Shown: in pieces, positions 1 to 5,582 of the stretch
How the letters are laid out: the number at the start of each line of letters is the position of its first letter
Numbering within the stretch: the first letter of the stretch is position 1
NCBI GenBank assembly: GCA_964541075.1
Contig: CAZIPZ010000199.1
Coordinates: forward strand, 1-7,149
Length of the DNA: 7,149 bases
Direction: 5' to 3'
Source: CAZIPZ01 sp964541075
GTDB lineage: Bacteria; Acidobacteriota; Terriglobia; 20CM-2-55-15
The notes under the pieces: generated by a model
Told to the model about the DNA's origin: nothing
The model's input: the letters and a program-made list of their open reading frames with translations, nothing else
Databases searched by the model: none
Position numbers and translations under genes: made by a program

Positions 1-303
1 ACCGGGTGTACGACACTCTGCACGGCGCCCGCGAAGCGCGGCGCGGCAAGCACGAAGAAAAGTGCGTCGGCCTTGTCGGCGGCCAGATTGCTGCAGCAGA
101 TGTTCTCGAAGATGTGCAAGCGGTGCTTCACGAGCAGAGTGCCGTGCACGGGTCCGCAGGCGAGCAGGAAATCGGTGAAGGAGCCGCCCCGGCCGCGCAC
201 GGAGGCGTGGAGGCGCAGCGTCGCGCCCGCTGGCGGGAAAGCGAAGCCGAGCGGCGCGTTGCGGCTATCCGCCTTCGCGCCGGCCGGTCTGGCGTTCAGT
301 GAA
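1..303. other. GC-rich window end, coding status unresolved
   Basis: No gene can be named here. The stretch is clearly more GC-rich than the rest of the window. The reading frame with the most coding-like bias is on the - strand: it is open from about 377 down to base 1, almost every codon between 299 and 1 ends in G or C, and the peptide is rich in Phe, Leu, Ala and Gly. It has no convincing ATG or GTG start and I recognise no family. A + strand frame from GTG at 6 to TGA at 300-302 and another + frame running through 387 are also open, as is common in very GC-rich DNA. The + frame ending at 302 would be followed at once by the 304-333 palindrome, which is where a terminator would lie, but its composition (Arg/Glu/Ala/Gly) looks like an antisense shadow. 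It may be the end of a larger gene cut by the window edge. Confidence 0.3.
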
Positions 304-595
304 GAACCCAAGCGCGACGTCGCGCTTGGGTTCCTCCAGCTTCCGTATCGAAGCTCAGGCGGTGGTGCGCAAACAGGTCATTGCTGAATTGCAGGCGCAG
401 TTCGACATGAAGATCGAAGAAGCCAATCGCTTAAGGTCGCGGCAGGAGCGCAAACATCTGGACGAATCGGAAGAATGGGAAGCCGAACGCCGCCGTACGA
501 AAAAGCATATCGCTTCACTCGAGGAGCAGTTGAAAGAGGCCAAGGAAGCTGCATTCAAGGCGAACCGAGCGAGCGGACGCACTGGCGAGAAATAA
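299..595 (+). CDS. Small coiled-coil protein, possibly a 5'-truncated gene
   Basis: From the GTG at 299 this reads 98 residues. From about residue 15 onward it is a continuous charged helix rich in Glu, Lys, Arg, Gln and Ala, with heptad-like hydrophobic spacing (VVRKQVIAELQAQF, then IASLEEQLKEAKEAAF near residues 71-86). This indicates a coiled coil with no membrane segment or signal peptide. The first 14 residues are encoded by the 304-333 palindrome and look non-native. There is no Shine-Dalgarno sequence before GTG 299, GTG 362, GTG 365 or ATG 407, so the true start cannot be chosen. The most economical reading is that this is the C-terminal part of a longer coiled-coil protein whose 5' end was lost or replaced at the palindrome. 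It lies 64 bp before the next gene on the same strand and may once have been in its operon. No family is recognised. Confidence 0.5.
   Translation: MKNPSATSRLGSSSFRIEAQAVVRKQVIAELQAQFDMKIEEANRLRSRQERKHLDESEEWEAERRRTKKHIASLEEQLKEAKEAAFKANRASGRTGEK
304..333. repeat. Perfect 30-bp palindrome
   Basis: The arm GAACCCAAGCGCGAC (304-318) is followed directly by its exact reverse complement (319-333), with no spacer. As RNA it would fold into a GC-rich hairpin resembling an intrinsic terminator stem, but no clear T-run follows on either strand (TTCCTCC on +, TTCTTCAC on -). It lies exactly where base composition drops from the GC-rich left end to the typical level of the window. It could be a terminator stem for a gene ending near 302, a dispersed palindromic repeat, or an assembly join. 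Confidence 0.7.
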
Positions 596-603
596 GGGGA
601 AGT

Positions 604-648
604 GAGGAGGAGGGGAAATAACGCACCCGTTTTCCCCCTCCTTCCTCC
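604..648 (+). other. Purine/pyrimidine hairpin before the 660 gene
   Basis: A purine-rich arm (GAGGAGGAGGGGAAA, 604-618) can pair with a pyrimidine-rich arm (TTTTCCCCCTCCTTCCTC, 630-647), with single-base bulges and a loop of about 11-12 nt. The hairpin ends just before the ribosome binding site AGGAG (651-655) of the gene starting at 660. It is not followed by a T-run, so it is not a standard intrinsic terminator. It may insulate the two genes or modulate initiation of the downstream one. The left arm itself contains AGGAGG, so it could mimic or sequester ribosome-binding sequence. Confidence 0.4.
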
Positions 649-659
649 ATAGGAGACGT

Positions 660-1097
660 ATGAATCAAGCGACGTATCAGGATGCGGACCTCATCCTTAA
701 GCTTTACGATATGCGGCGAGAGCCCAGGCTTCGGACCGCGCGTGCATGGTTCATGGAGAACTTTTCGGCGAATTCATTCGCCGAGGCGATAGAAAAATTT
801 CCTCCAGGCAGCGATCACAACGCCTACTATCGAATGGTTGGAACGTATTGGGATATGGCTGCATCGTTTGTCGTACGTGGCATTGTTCACGACGAGCTCT
901 TTTTCGAATCTAACGGTGAAATGCTCATCGTTTGGGAGAAATTGAAGGGTTTTGTCGAAGACCTCCGGCGAGTCCGAAAAAATCCTCTTCTCTACCGTAA
1001 TCTCGAAAGGGGTGCGCAGCGGCATATCGAATGGCTCAATCGAAATTCTCCGGAAGCTTACGAAGTAATCCGTTCTATGGCTGCTCCGAAGAGGTAG
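660..1097 (+). CDS. Uncharacterised 145-residue protein (DUF4760-like)
   Basis: The ATG at 660 is preceded by AGGAG at 651-655 with a 4-nt gap, a good start. The product is 145 residues, probably cytosolic and mostly helical: it has no signal peptide and no clear membrane helix. Visible landmarks are an N-terminal DADLILKLYDMRREPRLR segment (residues 8-25), an aromatic and acidic middle (YWDMAASFVVRGIVHDELFF, 63-82) and a basic tail (RRVRKNPLLYRNLERGAQRH, 103-122). The middle, with a conserved-looking EMLIVWEKLKGFVEDLR stretch following it, recalls DUF4760-type proteins that carry no known enzymatic function; I could not confirm membership. Its 3' end overlaps the oppositely directed hydroxylase gene by 23 bp. 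Function unknown. Confidence 0.8.
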   Translation: MNQATYQDADLILKLYDMRREPRLRTARAWFMENFSANSFAEAIEKFPPGSDHNAYYRMVGTYWDMAASFVVRGIVHDELFFESNGEMLIVWEKLKGFVEDLRRVRKNPLLYRNLERGAQRHIEWLNRNSPEAYEVIRSMAAPKR

Positions 1098-1629
1098 CCG
1101 TCCGGAATATGTAATCCCACAACGGCGTAGTCACGCCGAAACAATTCGTTTGATCGACGAAGTGATGTTGAAAATGACGGCGTCGCTGCCGGCCAATGAG
1201 CCACGATGCGGCAGCACCCGTGTGCACGCGATAATGGACGAGTTCGTAGTACAGGAATCCCGCCCAAATACCGGTCATAATCCCTGCGGCGTGAGACCAG
1301 CTTCCCAGGCCCAGATACATCAAAACCAGCAGCAGCGCGGATATAACGAGGCCGTAAGAGGTATGAACCAGGATCTTGTCGGGGTCGCGTGGGGCCGCAT
1401 GATGTCTGAGGTGAGATGCATTAACCAGCCGGCGCAGCAGGGTGTTTCTCACTTCGACGTGGAACACGAACCGATGCAGGCCATATTCGAGTAGAGTCCA
1501 AAGCAAAAGGCCAATAGGTAAAAGCCAATACAGATCAACGGCAGCTCCCGTTGCTTTCACGAGAATGAGCGAAAGCAGGGGAAACATCCAAAACGAGCTG
1601 AAGCGAACCAGCCGGTCTTTCCACGTCAT
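1075..1629 (-). CDS. Fatty acid hydroxylase / sterol desaturase family membrane protein
   Basis: A 184-residue integral membrane protein with the full histidine set of the fatty acid hydroxylase superfamily: HRFVFH (residues 52-57), HLRHH (73-77), HYRVH (132-136) and HFQHH (152-156). In this family the histidines bind a dinuclear metal centre that activates oxygen on the cytosolic membrane face. Hydrophobic segments lie near residues 12-28, 33-50, 93-112 and 115-132. The arrangement HX4H, HxxHH, HX3H, HxxHH and the short length without a cytochrome b5 domain fit a fatty-acid 2-hydroxylase-like or carotenoid/sterol hydroxylase-like member; the substrate cannot be read from sequence. The ATG at 1627-1629 has no Shine-Dalgarno but sits at the expected transcription start of a -10/-35 pair, suggesting leaderless translation. 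Its end converges with, and overlaps by 23 bp, the gene at 660-1097. Confidence 0.9.
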   Translation of the reverse strand: MTWKDRLVRFSSFWMFPLLSLILVKATGAAVDLYWLLPIGLLLWTLLEYGLHRFVFHVEVRNTLLRRLVNASHLRHHAAPRDPDKILVHTSYGLVISALLLVLMYLGLGSWSHAAGIMTGIWAGFLYYELVHYRVHTGAAASWLIGRQRRRHFQHHFVDQTNCFGVTTPLWDYIFRTATSSEQP

Positions 1630-1635
1630 ATTTCT

Positions 1636-1665
1636 ATTGTAAAGGCGAGGGGCATGCCTCGTCAG
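1636..1665 (-). promoter_or_regulatory. Probable leaderless promoter of the hydroxylase gene
   Basis: Read on the - strand, CTGACG (1665-1660, four of six matches to TTGACA) is followed after 18 bp by TACAAT (1641-1636, five of six matches to TATAAT). The first base of the hydroxylase ATG lies 7 nt beyond the -10 box, so transcription would start at or next to the start codon. The absence of a Shine-Dalgarno sequence fits this. Confidence 0.45.
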
Positions 1666-1705
1666 CCCGCTGCGGAAGCGCTGGTGTCCTACGAACCCGT
1701 CAAGC

Positions 1706-1722
1706 GTTCCACTCAGTGGAAC
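1706..1722. promoter_or_regulatory. Perfect 17-nt palindrome, candidate operator
   Basis: GTTCCACTCAGTGGAAC has perfect 8-bp arms around a single central C. It lies in the 198-bp divergent region between the hydroxylase gene (start 1629) and the outer-membrane barrel gene (start 1828), upstream of the hydroxylase -35 box. Its size and symmetry suit a dimeric helix-turn-helix repressor or activator. A smaller palindrome, TGAACAGTTCA (1759-1769), lies on the barrel-gene side. I do not recognise the regulator, and a dispersed palindromic repeat is an alternative. Confidence 0.45.
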
Positions 1723-1827
1723 CCAAGGGCGCGCGCGATTCCTTCTAGATACACAAATTGAACAGTTCAGGATGGCAGGGCAAATGCATTTCTCAGGAAG
1801 CGGACTGTTACGAGAGGAAGGTTAAGA

Positions 1828-2505
1828 ATGAAAAGACTCTTCATGCAAGGGGCGCTGATGCTTGCGACAATCGCGGTCTCAGGGTCCGGAGCGTTCGCTC
1901 AAAAATATGAATTGCATCCTTATGTAGGTGGAATGTTCCTGACGGATTTCAGGGCTGCTCCCGATCAAGTGGGTCGCTTCGATTTCAAGAACCCAGGCGT
2001 GTTCGGCATAAAGGGCGGAGGTTTTCTAACTCAGGACTTCATGCTCGAAGGCAACGTCGGATATGTCAATCAGTTTGAATTTCGGCACAACCTCGATCCG
2101 AAAGTCTATGCGATCCAGTGGGAAGCTTTGGGATCGTACAACTTCTTTCCTGCACGCTTCGCCGGCGCCTACCCCTATGTCAGTGCTGGAATTGGCGGAC
2201 TTACACTGAAGGCAAGAAACCAGATGGACTTCGATGATTCGGACACGGTCGTCTATCCCGTACAAGTGGAGCCAAGACAGAACGGCGGGCCATTCCCAAC
2301 GACAATTGTTCCGTTCACAATTCAAGACAACGACACGTTTTTCACATTCAGCTATGGCGGTGGTGTGAAGGGGCAGCGGTTGTGGGGGCCTCTCGGTCTG
2401 CGGGCGGATTTTCGCGGACGAACGATGCCGAATTTCTATCAACACCGTGCTGTGCACGCGTTCGAAATGACCGGCGGTGTTCTGGTCAGTTGGGGTGAGC
2501 GGTAA
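1828..2505 (+). CDS. Outer-membrane beta-barrel protein with signal peptide
   Basis: The product is 225 residues. Residues 1-24 are a signal peptide (basic MKR start, hydrophobic core, SGSGAFA before the likely cut between Ala24 and Gln25). The mature part has alternating hydrophobic/polar strands, many aromatic residues and Gly pairs (YVGGMF, GIKGGGFL, YPYVSAGIGGL, FSYGGGVKG, MTGGVLVSWG), as in eight-stranded OmpA-like or OMP_b-brl barrels. The segment around residues 68-105 (LEGNVGYVNQFEFR, YAIQWEALGSYNFFP) resembles paired strands with short turns. There is no OmpA peptidoglycan-binding domain and the protein does not end in the usual terminal Phe. Start: ATG at 1828 with AGAGGAAGG (1813-1821) upstream at a 6-nt gap. 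It is monocistronic, ending in a terminator 37 bp downstream. Role: a structural or small-solute barrel; the substrate is not evident. Confidence 0.8.
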   Translation: MKRLFMQGALMLATIAVSGSGAFAQKYELHPYVGGMFLTDFRAAPDQVGRFDFKNPGVFGIKGGGFLTQDFMLEGNVGYVNQFEFRHNLDPKVYAIQWEALGSYNFFPARFAGAYPYVSAGIGGLTLKARNQMDFDDSDTVVYPVQVEPRQNGGPFPTTIVPFTIQDNDTFFTFSYGGGVKGQRLWGPLGLRADFRGRTMPNFYQHRAVHAFEMTGGVLVSWGER

Positions 2506-2542
2506 ACCCGGTATTTCAAACTTCTTCAATTCGCTTCACTAC

Positions 2543-2584
2543 ATGCCGATGGCCGCGATTGCGCGGCGATCGGCATTTATTCTT
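2543..2584 (+). terminator. Intrinsic terminator after the outer-membrane barrel gene
   Basis: ATGCCGATGGCCGCG (2543-2557) pairs with CGCGGCGATCGGCAT (2562-2576), with one G:G mismatch in fifteen positions and a tetraloop ATTG, followed by TTATTCTT. It ends the barrel transcript and separates it from the peroxidase promoter about 20 bp further on. Confidence 0.85.
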
Positions 2585-2590
2585 GCGCCC

Positions 2591-2609
2591 GTCTGATCAG
2601 ACGTATAAT
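2591..2609 (+). promoter_or_regulatory. Promoter of the peroxidase operon with abutting palindromic operator
   Basis: A consensus TATAAT lies at 2604-2609, directly preceded by the perfect 12-bp palindrome GTCTGATCAGAC (2591-2602) inside the -35/-10 spacer. The -35 region is poor (TTCTTG at 2580-2585, 18-bp spacing), which is common where an activator or a spacer-binding regulator acts. The expected transcription start is about 2615-2617, a few bases before the Shine-Dalgarno AAAGGAGG (2621-2628), so the leader is very short. Confidence 0.6.
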
Positions 2610-2634
2610 TCCGGTGTTCGAAAGGAGGCGCACC

Positions 2635-3195
2635 TTGAAGATCATCATCGGAATTTTATTGGCGGTTGCGGGCGCACAGACGCAGCCGGGGAGTGGCAAA
2701 GTGCCGGAAGCCCTGAATTTCACAATGAACAGCATTGACGGAAAGCCGGTCAACCTGTCCAAGTATCAAGGAAAGGTTGTCATGATGGTGAACGTCGCCA
2801 GCGAGTGCGGGTACACACCTCAATACAAGGGCCTTCAGGACCTGCATCGAAAATATTCATCGCAAGGGTTGAGCATTTTGGGTTTTCCTTCGAATGAGTT
2901 CGGCGAGCAGGAGCCGGGCACGAACGCCGAGATCGCCGCTTTCTGCAAACAGAACTATGGAGTCGAATTCGACATGTTTTCGAAGGTTATGATTACCGGA
3001 AATTCTCAGGCGCCGCTCTATAAGTATCTGACATCGAAACAGACGAATCCGAAGTTTGCGGGAGAGGTTGGCTGGAACTTCGAAAAATTCCTGATCGGGC
3101 GCGACGGACAGGTTATCGCGCGCTTTACTTCCGAAGTAGAGCCGTCCTCCCGTGAGATGATCAGCGCCATCGAGACTGCATTATCGAAGAAGTGA
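2635..3195 (+). CDS. Exported Cys-type glutathione peroxidase (thioredoxin peroxidase type)
   Basis: The start is TTG at 2635, fixed by a near-perfect AAAGGAGG (2621-2628) six bases upstream; the GTG at 2614 lies before this site and is not used. The 186-residue product reduces hydrogen and lipid hydroperoxides. The N-terminus (KIIIGILLAVAGA then QTQPG, residues 2-19) is a short signal peptide, so the enzyme is probably periplasmic. The catalytic set is complete: peroxidatic Cys58 in VASECGYTPQY, Gln92 in EQEPG, and Trp147-Asn148 in WNFEKFL. Cys104 in AFCKQNYG matches the resolving cysteine of thioredoxin-dependent members such as yeast Gpx3, while the FPCNQF cysteine is replaced by Ser86. 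It therefore most likely uses thioredoxin-like donors rather than glutathione (family knowledge). Its TGA overlaps the GTG of the next gene by four bases. Confidence 0.92.
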   Translation: MKIIIGILLAVAGAQTQPGSGKVPEALNFTMNSIDGKPVNLSKYQGKVVMMVNVASECGYTPQYKGLQDLHRKYSSQGLSILGFPSNEFGEQEPGTNAEIAAFCKQNYGVEFDMFSKVMITGNSQAPLYKYLTSKQTNPKFAGEVGWNFEKFLIGRDGQVIARFTSEVEPSSREMISAIETALSKK

Positions 3196-4316
3196 AAATT
3201 GTAATTGTTTGTCTCGCCGCAGCGCTCAGCGCTGCGGCGGGCGCCTTTGAGATCCCTGCCGGTTCGATTGTTCATGTCCGCCTGACGACTCCTGTCTCGA
3301 GTATCAGTTCACAGCCCGGAGACCGTGTGGAAGCGATAGTCATCAGTCCACGGTCTCCAGACCGCATCGTTGGAACGGTGTGCAAGGTTGCATCAGCAAA
3401 AACAGCACAGCAAGCATTCCTGGAAATTCAATTCGATGGCGCGCGCCTGATCGAAGTCGATAACGCGCGTGAATCCGTGACCGAAGAGCGGATTACGGGG
3501 ATTGTTGCTTCACAGTCACTGACGGCAAGAATAGATCAAGGATTGGAGAAACTGGCCGAGCGAAACAGCGACATCGGGGCGGTTCTGCAGACATTGAAGG
3601 GTTTGTTGATCAGAGATGTCGATCCGGAGATCGTTTATCCGGCGGGCGTCGAGATGACTCTTGAATTGACCACATCTCGTCCTGGAGAGCCGCCGGAAAC
3701 CGAACGGCGGCCGGACGCGAAGTTGCTCAGCCTCGTCGCCCGCCAGCCGCTGCGGACAATCGCGGAGCGACCGGCGCTGCCCTCCGACCTGACGAATCTC
3801 ATCTTCATTGGATCGGGGGCGAGCGTTGATGCGGCATTTCGATCGGCGGGTTGGACGCCGGCCGCCAAACTCACGACGGAGTCGATCCTCGAAACCACGC
3901 GAGCGATCATCGAATCCAGGGGCTACCAAGAGGCGCCGGTGTCGACGCTACTGCTGGACGGGCGACTTCCCGATTTGGTTTTTCAGAAGATGAATAACAC
4001 CTTTGCCAAAAGACATCATTTGAGGATCTGGCGAGCCCGTGAAAATGTTGATGGCAGGGAAGTGTGGATTGGGGCGGCTTCGCATGATATCGGAATGGCC
4101 TTCGCGTCTGATGAACGCACGTTCTATCACACCATCCATCCTGAAATCGATCGGGAGCGCAAGAAGGTGATGGATGACTTGATGCTTACGGGGCAAGCCG
4201 AGATGCTTGGCCTTGCAGACCGGCCTTCCGCGCCTCGAGAGACAACGAACGCGACCGGAGACCGAATTGTTACGGACGGCAGGGTCGCCATCTTGCGACT
4301 GTCTCAAAGACTATGA
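3192..4316 (+). CDS. Exported protein with C-terminal LssY_C domain
   Basis: The 374-residue product starts at GTG 3192, inside the peroxidase stop (GTGA overlap), with only a weak GAAGAAG ahead; it is therefore probably translated by coupling. Residues 1-18 form a signal peptide (IVIVCLAAALSAAAGA), placing the protein outside the cytosol. Residues 19-110 are beta-rich (IPAGSIVHVRLTTPVSS..., with a PGDRVEAIV motif). Residues about 196-345 carry LssY_C hallmarks: PSDLTNLIFIGS at the domain start, LRIW after a RHH (274-280), WIGAASHDIGMAF (292-304) and TIHPEIDRERKKVMDDL (314-330). LssY_C domains usually sit at the end of membrane proteins in the DedA/PAP2 class; here the domain is attached to a soluble exported module. 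The domain's biochemical role is not established. Coupling to a peroxidase suggests a shared envelope-stress role. It converges with the transporter operon, overlapping it by 6 bp. Confidence 0.85.
   Translation: MKIVIVCLAAALSAAAGAFEIPAGSIVHVRLTTPVSSISSQPGDRVEAIVISPRSPDRIVGTVCKVASAKTAQQAFLEIQFDGARLIEVDNARESVTEERITGIVASQSLTARIDQGLEKLAERNSDIGAVLQTLKGLLIRDVDPEIVYPAGVEMTLELTTSRPGEPPETERRPDAKLLSLVARQPLRTIAERPALPSDLTNLIFIGSGASVDAAFRSAGWTPAAKLTTESILETTRAIIESRGYQEAPVSTLLLDGRLPDLVFQKMNNTFAKRHHLRIWRARENVDGREVWIGAASHDIGMAFASDERTFYHTIHPEIDRERKKVMDDLMLTGQAEMLGLADRPSAPRETTNATGDRIVTDGRVAILRLSQRL
3215..3239 (+). repeat. 25-nt perfect palindrome in the signal-peptide codons
   Basis: CGCCGCAGCGCT (3215-3226), a single C, and AGCGCTGCGGCG (3228-3239) form a perfect 12-bp hairpin. 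It begins 23 bases after the GTG start of the LssY_C gene and covers the Ala/Leu-rich core of its signal peptide. It may slow or attenuate translation of the second cistron, or simply reflect repeated Ala codons. Confidence 0.6.
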
Positions 4317-5582
4317 AGTTGGCGTAAGGTTGGATGCGACATCCGTCGCGTAGGCTTTCATTGCAGGAATAACGCCGGCGATAACGCCGATGCCGACCAT
4401 TCCTGCCGGCGCGATCCACAGGATAGGATCCGCCTTCATGACGTCGAGCACAACCCCGGTTTGAGCGCGGACGACATAGCTGGCGCCGGCCAAGATAGCG
4501 GCATAAACCGCGTATCCGACACCCGCGCCGAATCCCGCAATCGTAGCTGATTCCAGCACGATCGCCGCAAAGACTGTGGAGCGCCGCGCGCCAAGCGCGC
4601 GAAGGATTGCGAATTCGCGCCGCCGTTCGTTGATCGTGTTGGAGATGCTCGCGAGAATCGACCCTGCTGCAACGACAATCACGAGATAAGCCACCAATTC
4701 AAGAATCCGGTTCACCCATCCGATTTTGTCGAAAAGATCCGCCATCACGCGACCGATGGGCCAGGCCAGAGTGGCCGCTGAACCCTGACGATTGATCTGT
4801 TGGTTGAGGAAAAAACCGGCCTGCGCTCCGTTGAATTTGAGCATGACTGCGCTCACTTCTTTGACTTCGTCGGGAATTTCCTGATCAGGCTCCGGTCTGT
4901 AGGGCGTTCCTGCACCGCGAAGAACGTGCCCGCCCATGTGAAACACACCGTCAATGGGTATCCAAACAACTTTGTCGGATGGGCTGTTGGTGGCGTCAAG
5001 CACACCTGTGATCGTGTATTGATCCTCGTGTTTCTGTTCTTCGTCGTAAATGATGCCGTGATAAGGAAGGATCGTGTCCCCGGCGCTCAATCCGGTCTTT
5101 TCCGCGACGTAGCTGCCGATCACTGCCTCACGCGCGCTAGGGTCAAATGCGCGGCCCTCCTTGAATGTGAACCTTCGGTCTTTCGTATACTCAAACTGAG
5201 TAAAAATCTCTTCTGTCGTTCCGACGACTCGGAAGCCGCGGTAGTTGTCTCCCACGGCGTAAGGGATGGCCAGAGCAACCATGGGATTGTTCTTCATTCC
5301 CGTATACATCGTCCACGGGATGTTTCCGGGAGACGTCTCGAGATGAAAGATCGTGTTGAGCACGAGCTGAAGCTGGCTTCCGCGCGCGCCGAGTACAGCG
5401 TCGAATCCCACTGGACCGCCGATGAAAGCCTCGTACGTTTGGGTCTTGATGGCGAACACGGACATCACCAGCCCGGAGGCAAGAGCAACCGAACCTATCG
5501 TAATGACTGTGGAAAGCACATGTTGGCGAAGGCTGCGGAACACGATGAAGAAGAGGCCGCCCACAACCTTAAGAGCCATCAC
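4311..5582 (-). CDS. ABC transporter permease, FtsX/MacB fold (Zrg-type)
   Basis: A 423-residue inner-membrane permease. One membrane helix lies near residues 24-44, followed by a large periplasmic domain (about 50-290) and three more helices near 293-313, 337-365 and 387-407, the standard four-helix FtsX/MacB_PCD layout. The cytosolic coupling segment NERRREFAILRALGARRS (318-335) is clear. The periplasmic part begins GFDAVLGARGSQLQLVLNTIF then SPGNIPW and ends the first subdomain with IPYAVGDNYRGFRVVGT (106-122). These are hallmarks of the permease family found with DUF2796/DUF3299 proteins and exemplified by the zinc-regulated ZrgC of Vibrio (family knowledge, recalled). Histidines 175, 185, 215 and 219 line the second subdomain. 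The start is GTG 5582 or ATG 5579, both overlapping the ATPase stop; GGAG lies at a suitable distance. It is the last gene of a three-gene operon. Confidence 0.9.
   Translation of the reverse strand: MMALKVVGGLFFIVFRSLRQHVLSTVITIGSVALASGLVMSVFAIKTQTYEAFIGGPVGFDAVLGARGSQLQLVLNTIFHLETSPGNIPWTMYTGMKNNPMVALAIPYAVGDNYRGFRVVGTTEEIFTQFEYTKDRRFTFKEGRAFDPSAREAVIGSYVAEKTGLSAGDTILPYHGIIYDEEQKHEDQYTITGVLDATNSPSDKVVWIPIDGVFHMGGHVLRGAGTPYRPEPDQEIPDEVKEVSAVMLKFNGAQAGFFLNQQINRQGSAATLAWPIGRVMADLFDKIGWVNRILELVAYLVIVVAAGSILASISNTINERRREFAILRALGARRSTVFAAIVLESATIAGFGAGVGYAVYAAILAGASYVVRAQTGVVLDVMKADPILWIAPAGMVGIGVIAGVIPAMKAYATDVASNLTPTS

Noticed and set aside
1741..1812. Search for a -35/-10 promoter for the outer-membrane barrel gene
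   Set aside because: TTGAAC at 1758-1763 and TAGATA at 1746-1751 do not pair with good partners at normal spacing, so no promoter is claimed.
2614..2634. GTG at 2614 as start of the peroxidase
   Set aside because: It lies at or before the expected transcription start and upstream of AAAGGAGG at 2621-2628, which is correctly spaced for the TTG at 2635; the TTG start also gives a proper signal peptide.
3318..3358. Stem of GGAGACCG/CGGTCTCC plus TGGA/TCCA within the LssY_C gene
   Set aside because: It is inside a well-supported coding sequence, has a bulge and a 15-nt loop, and nothing nearby suggests a role; it may be chance.
4581..4601. Alternating GCGCGC tracts in the permease gene
   Set aside because: They are explained by Arg/Ala codons of the conserved RALGARRS segment.
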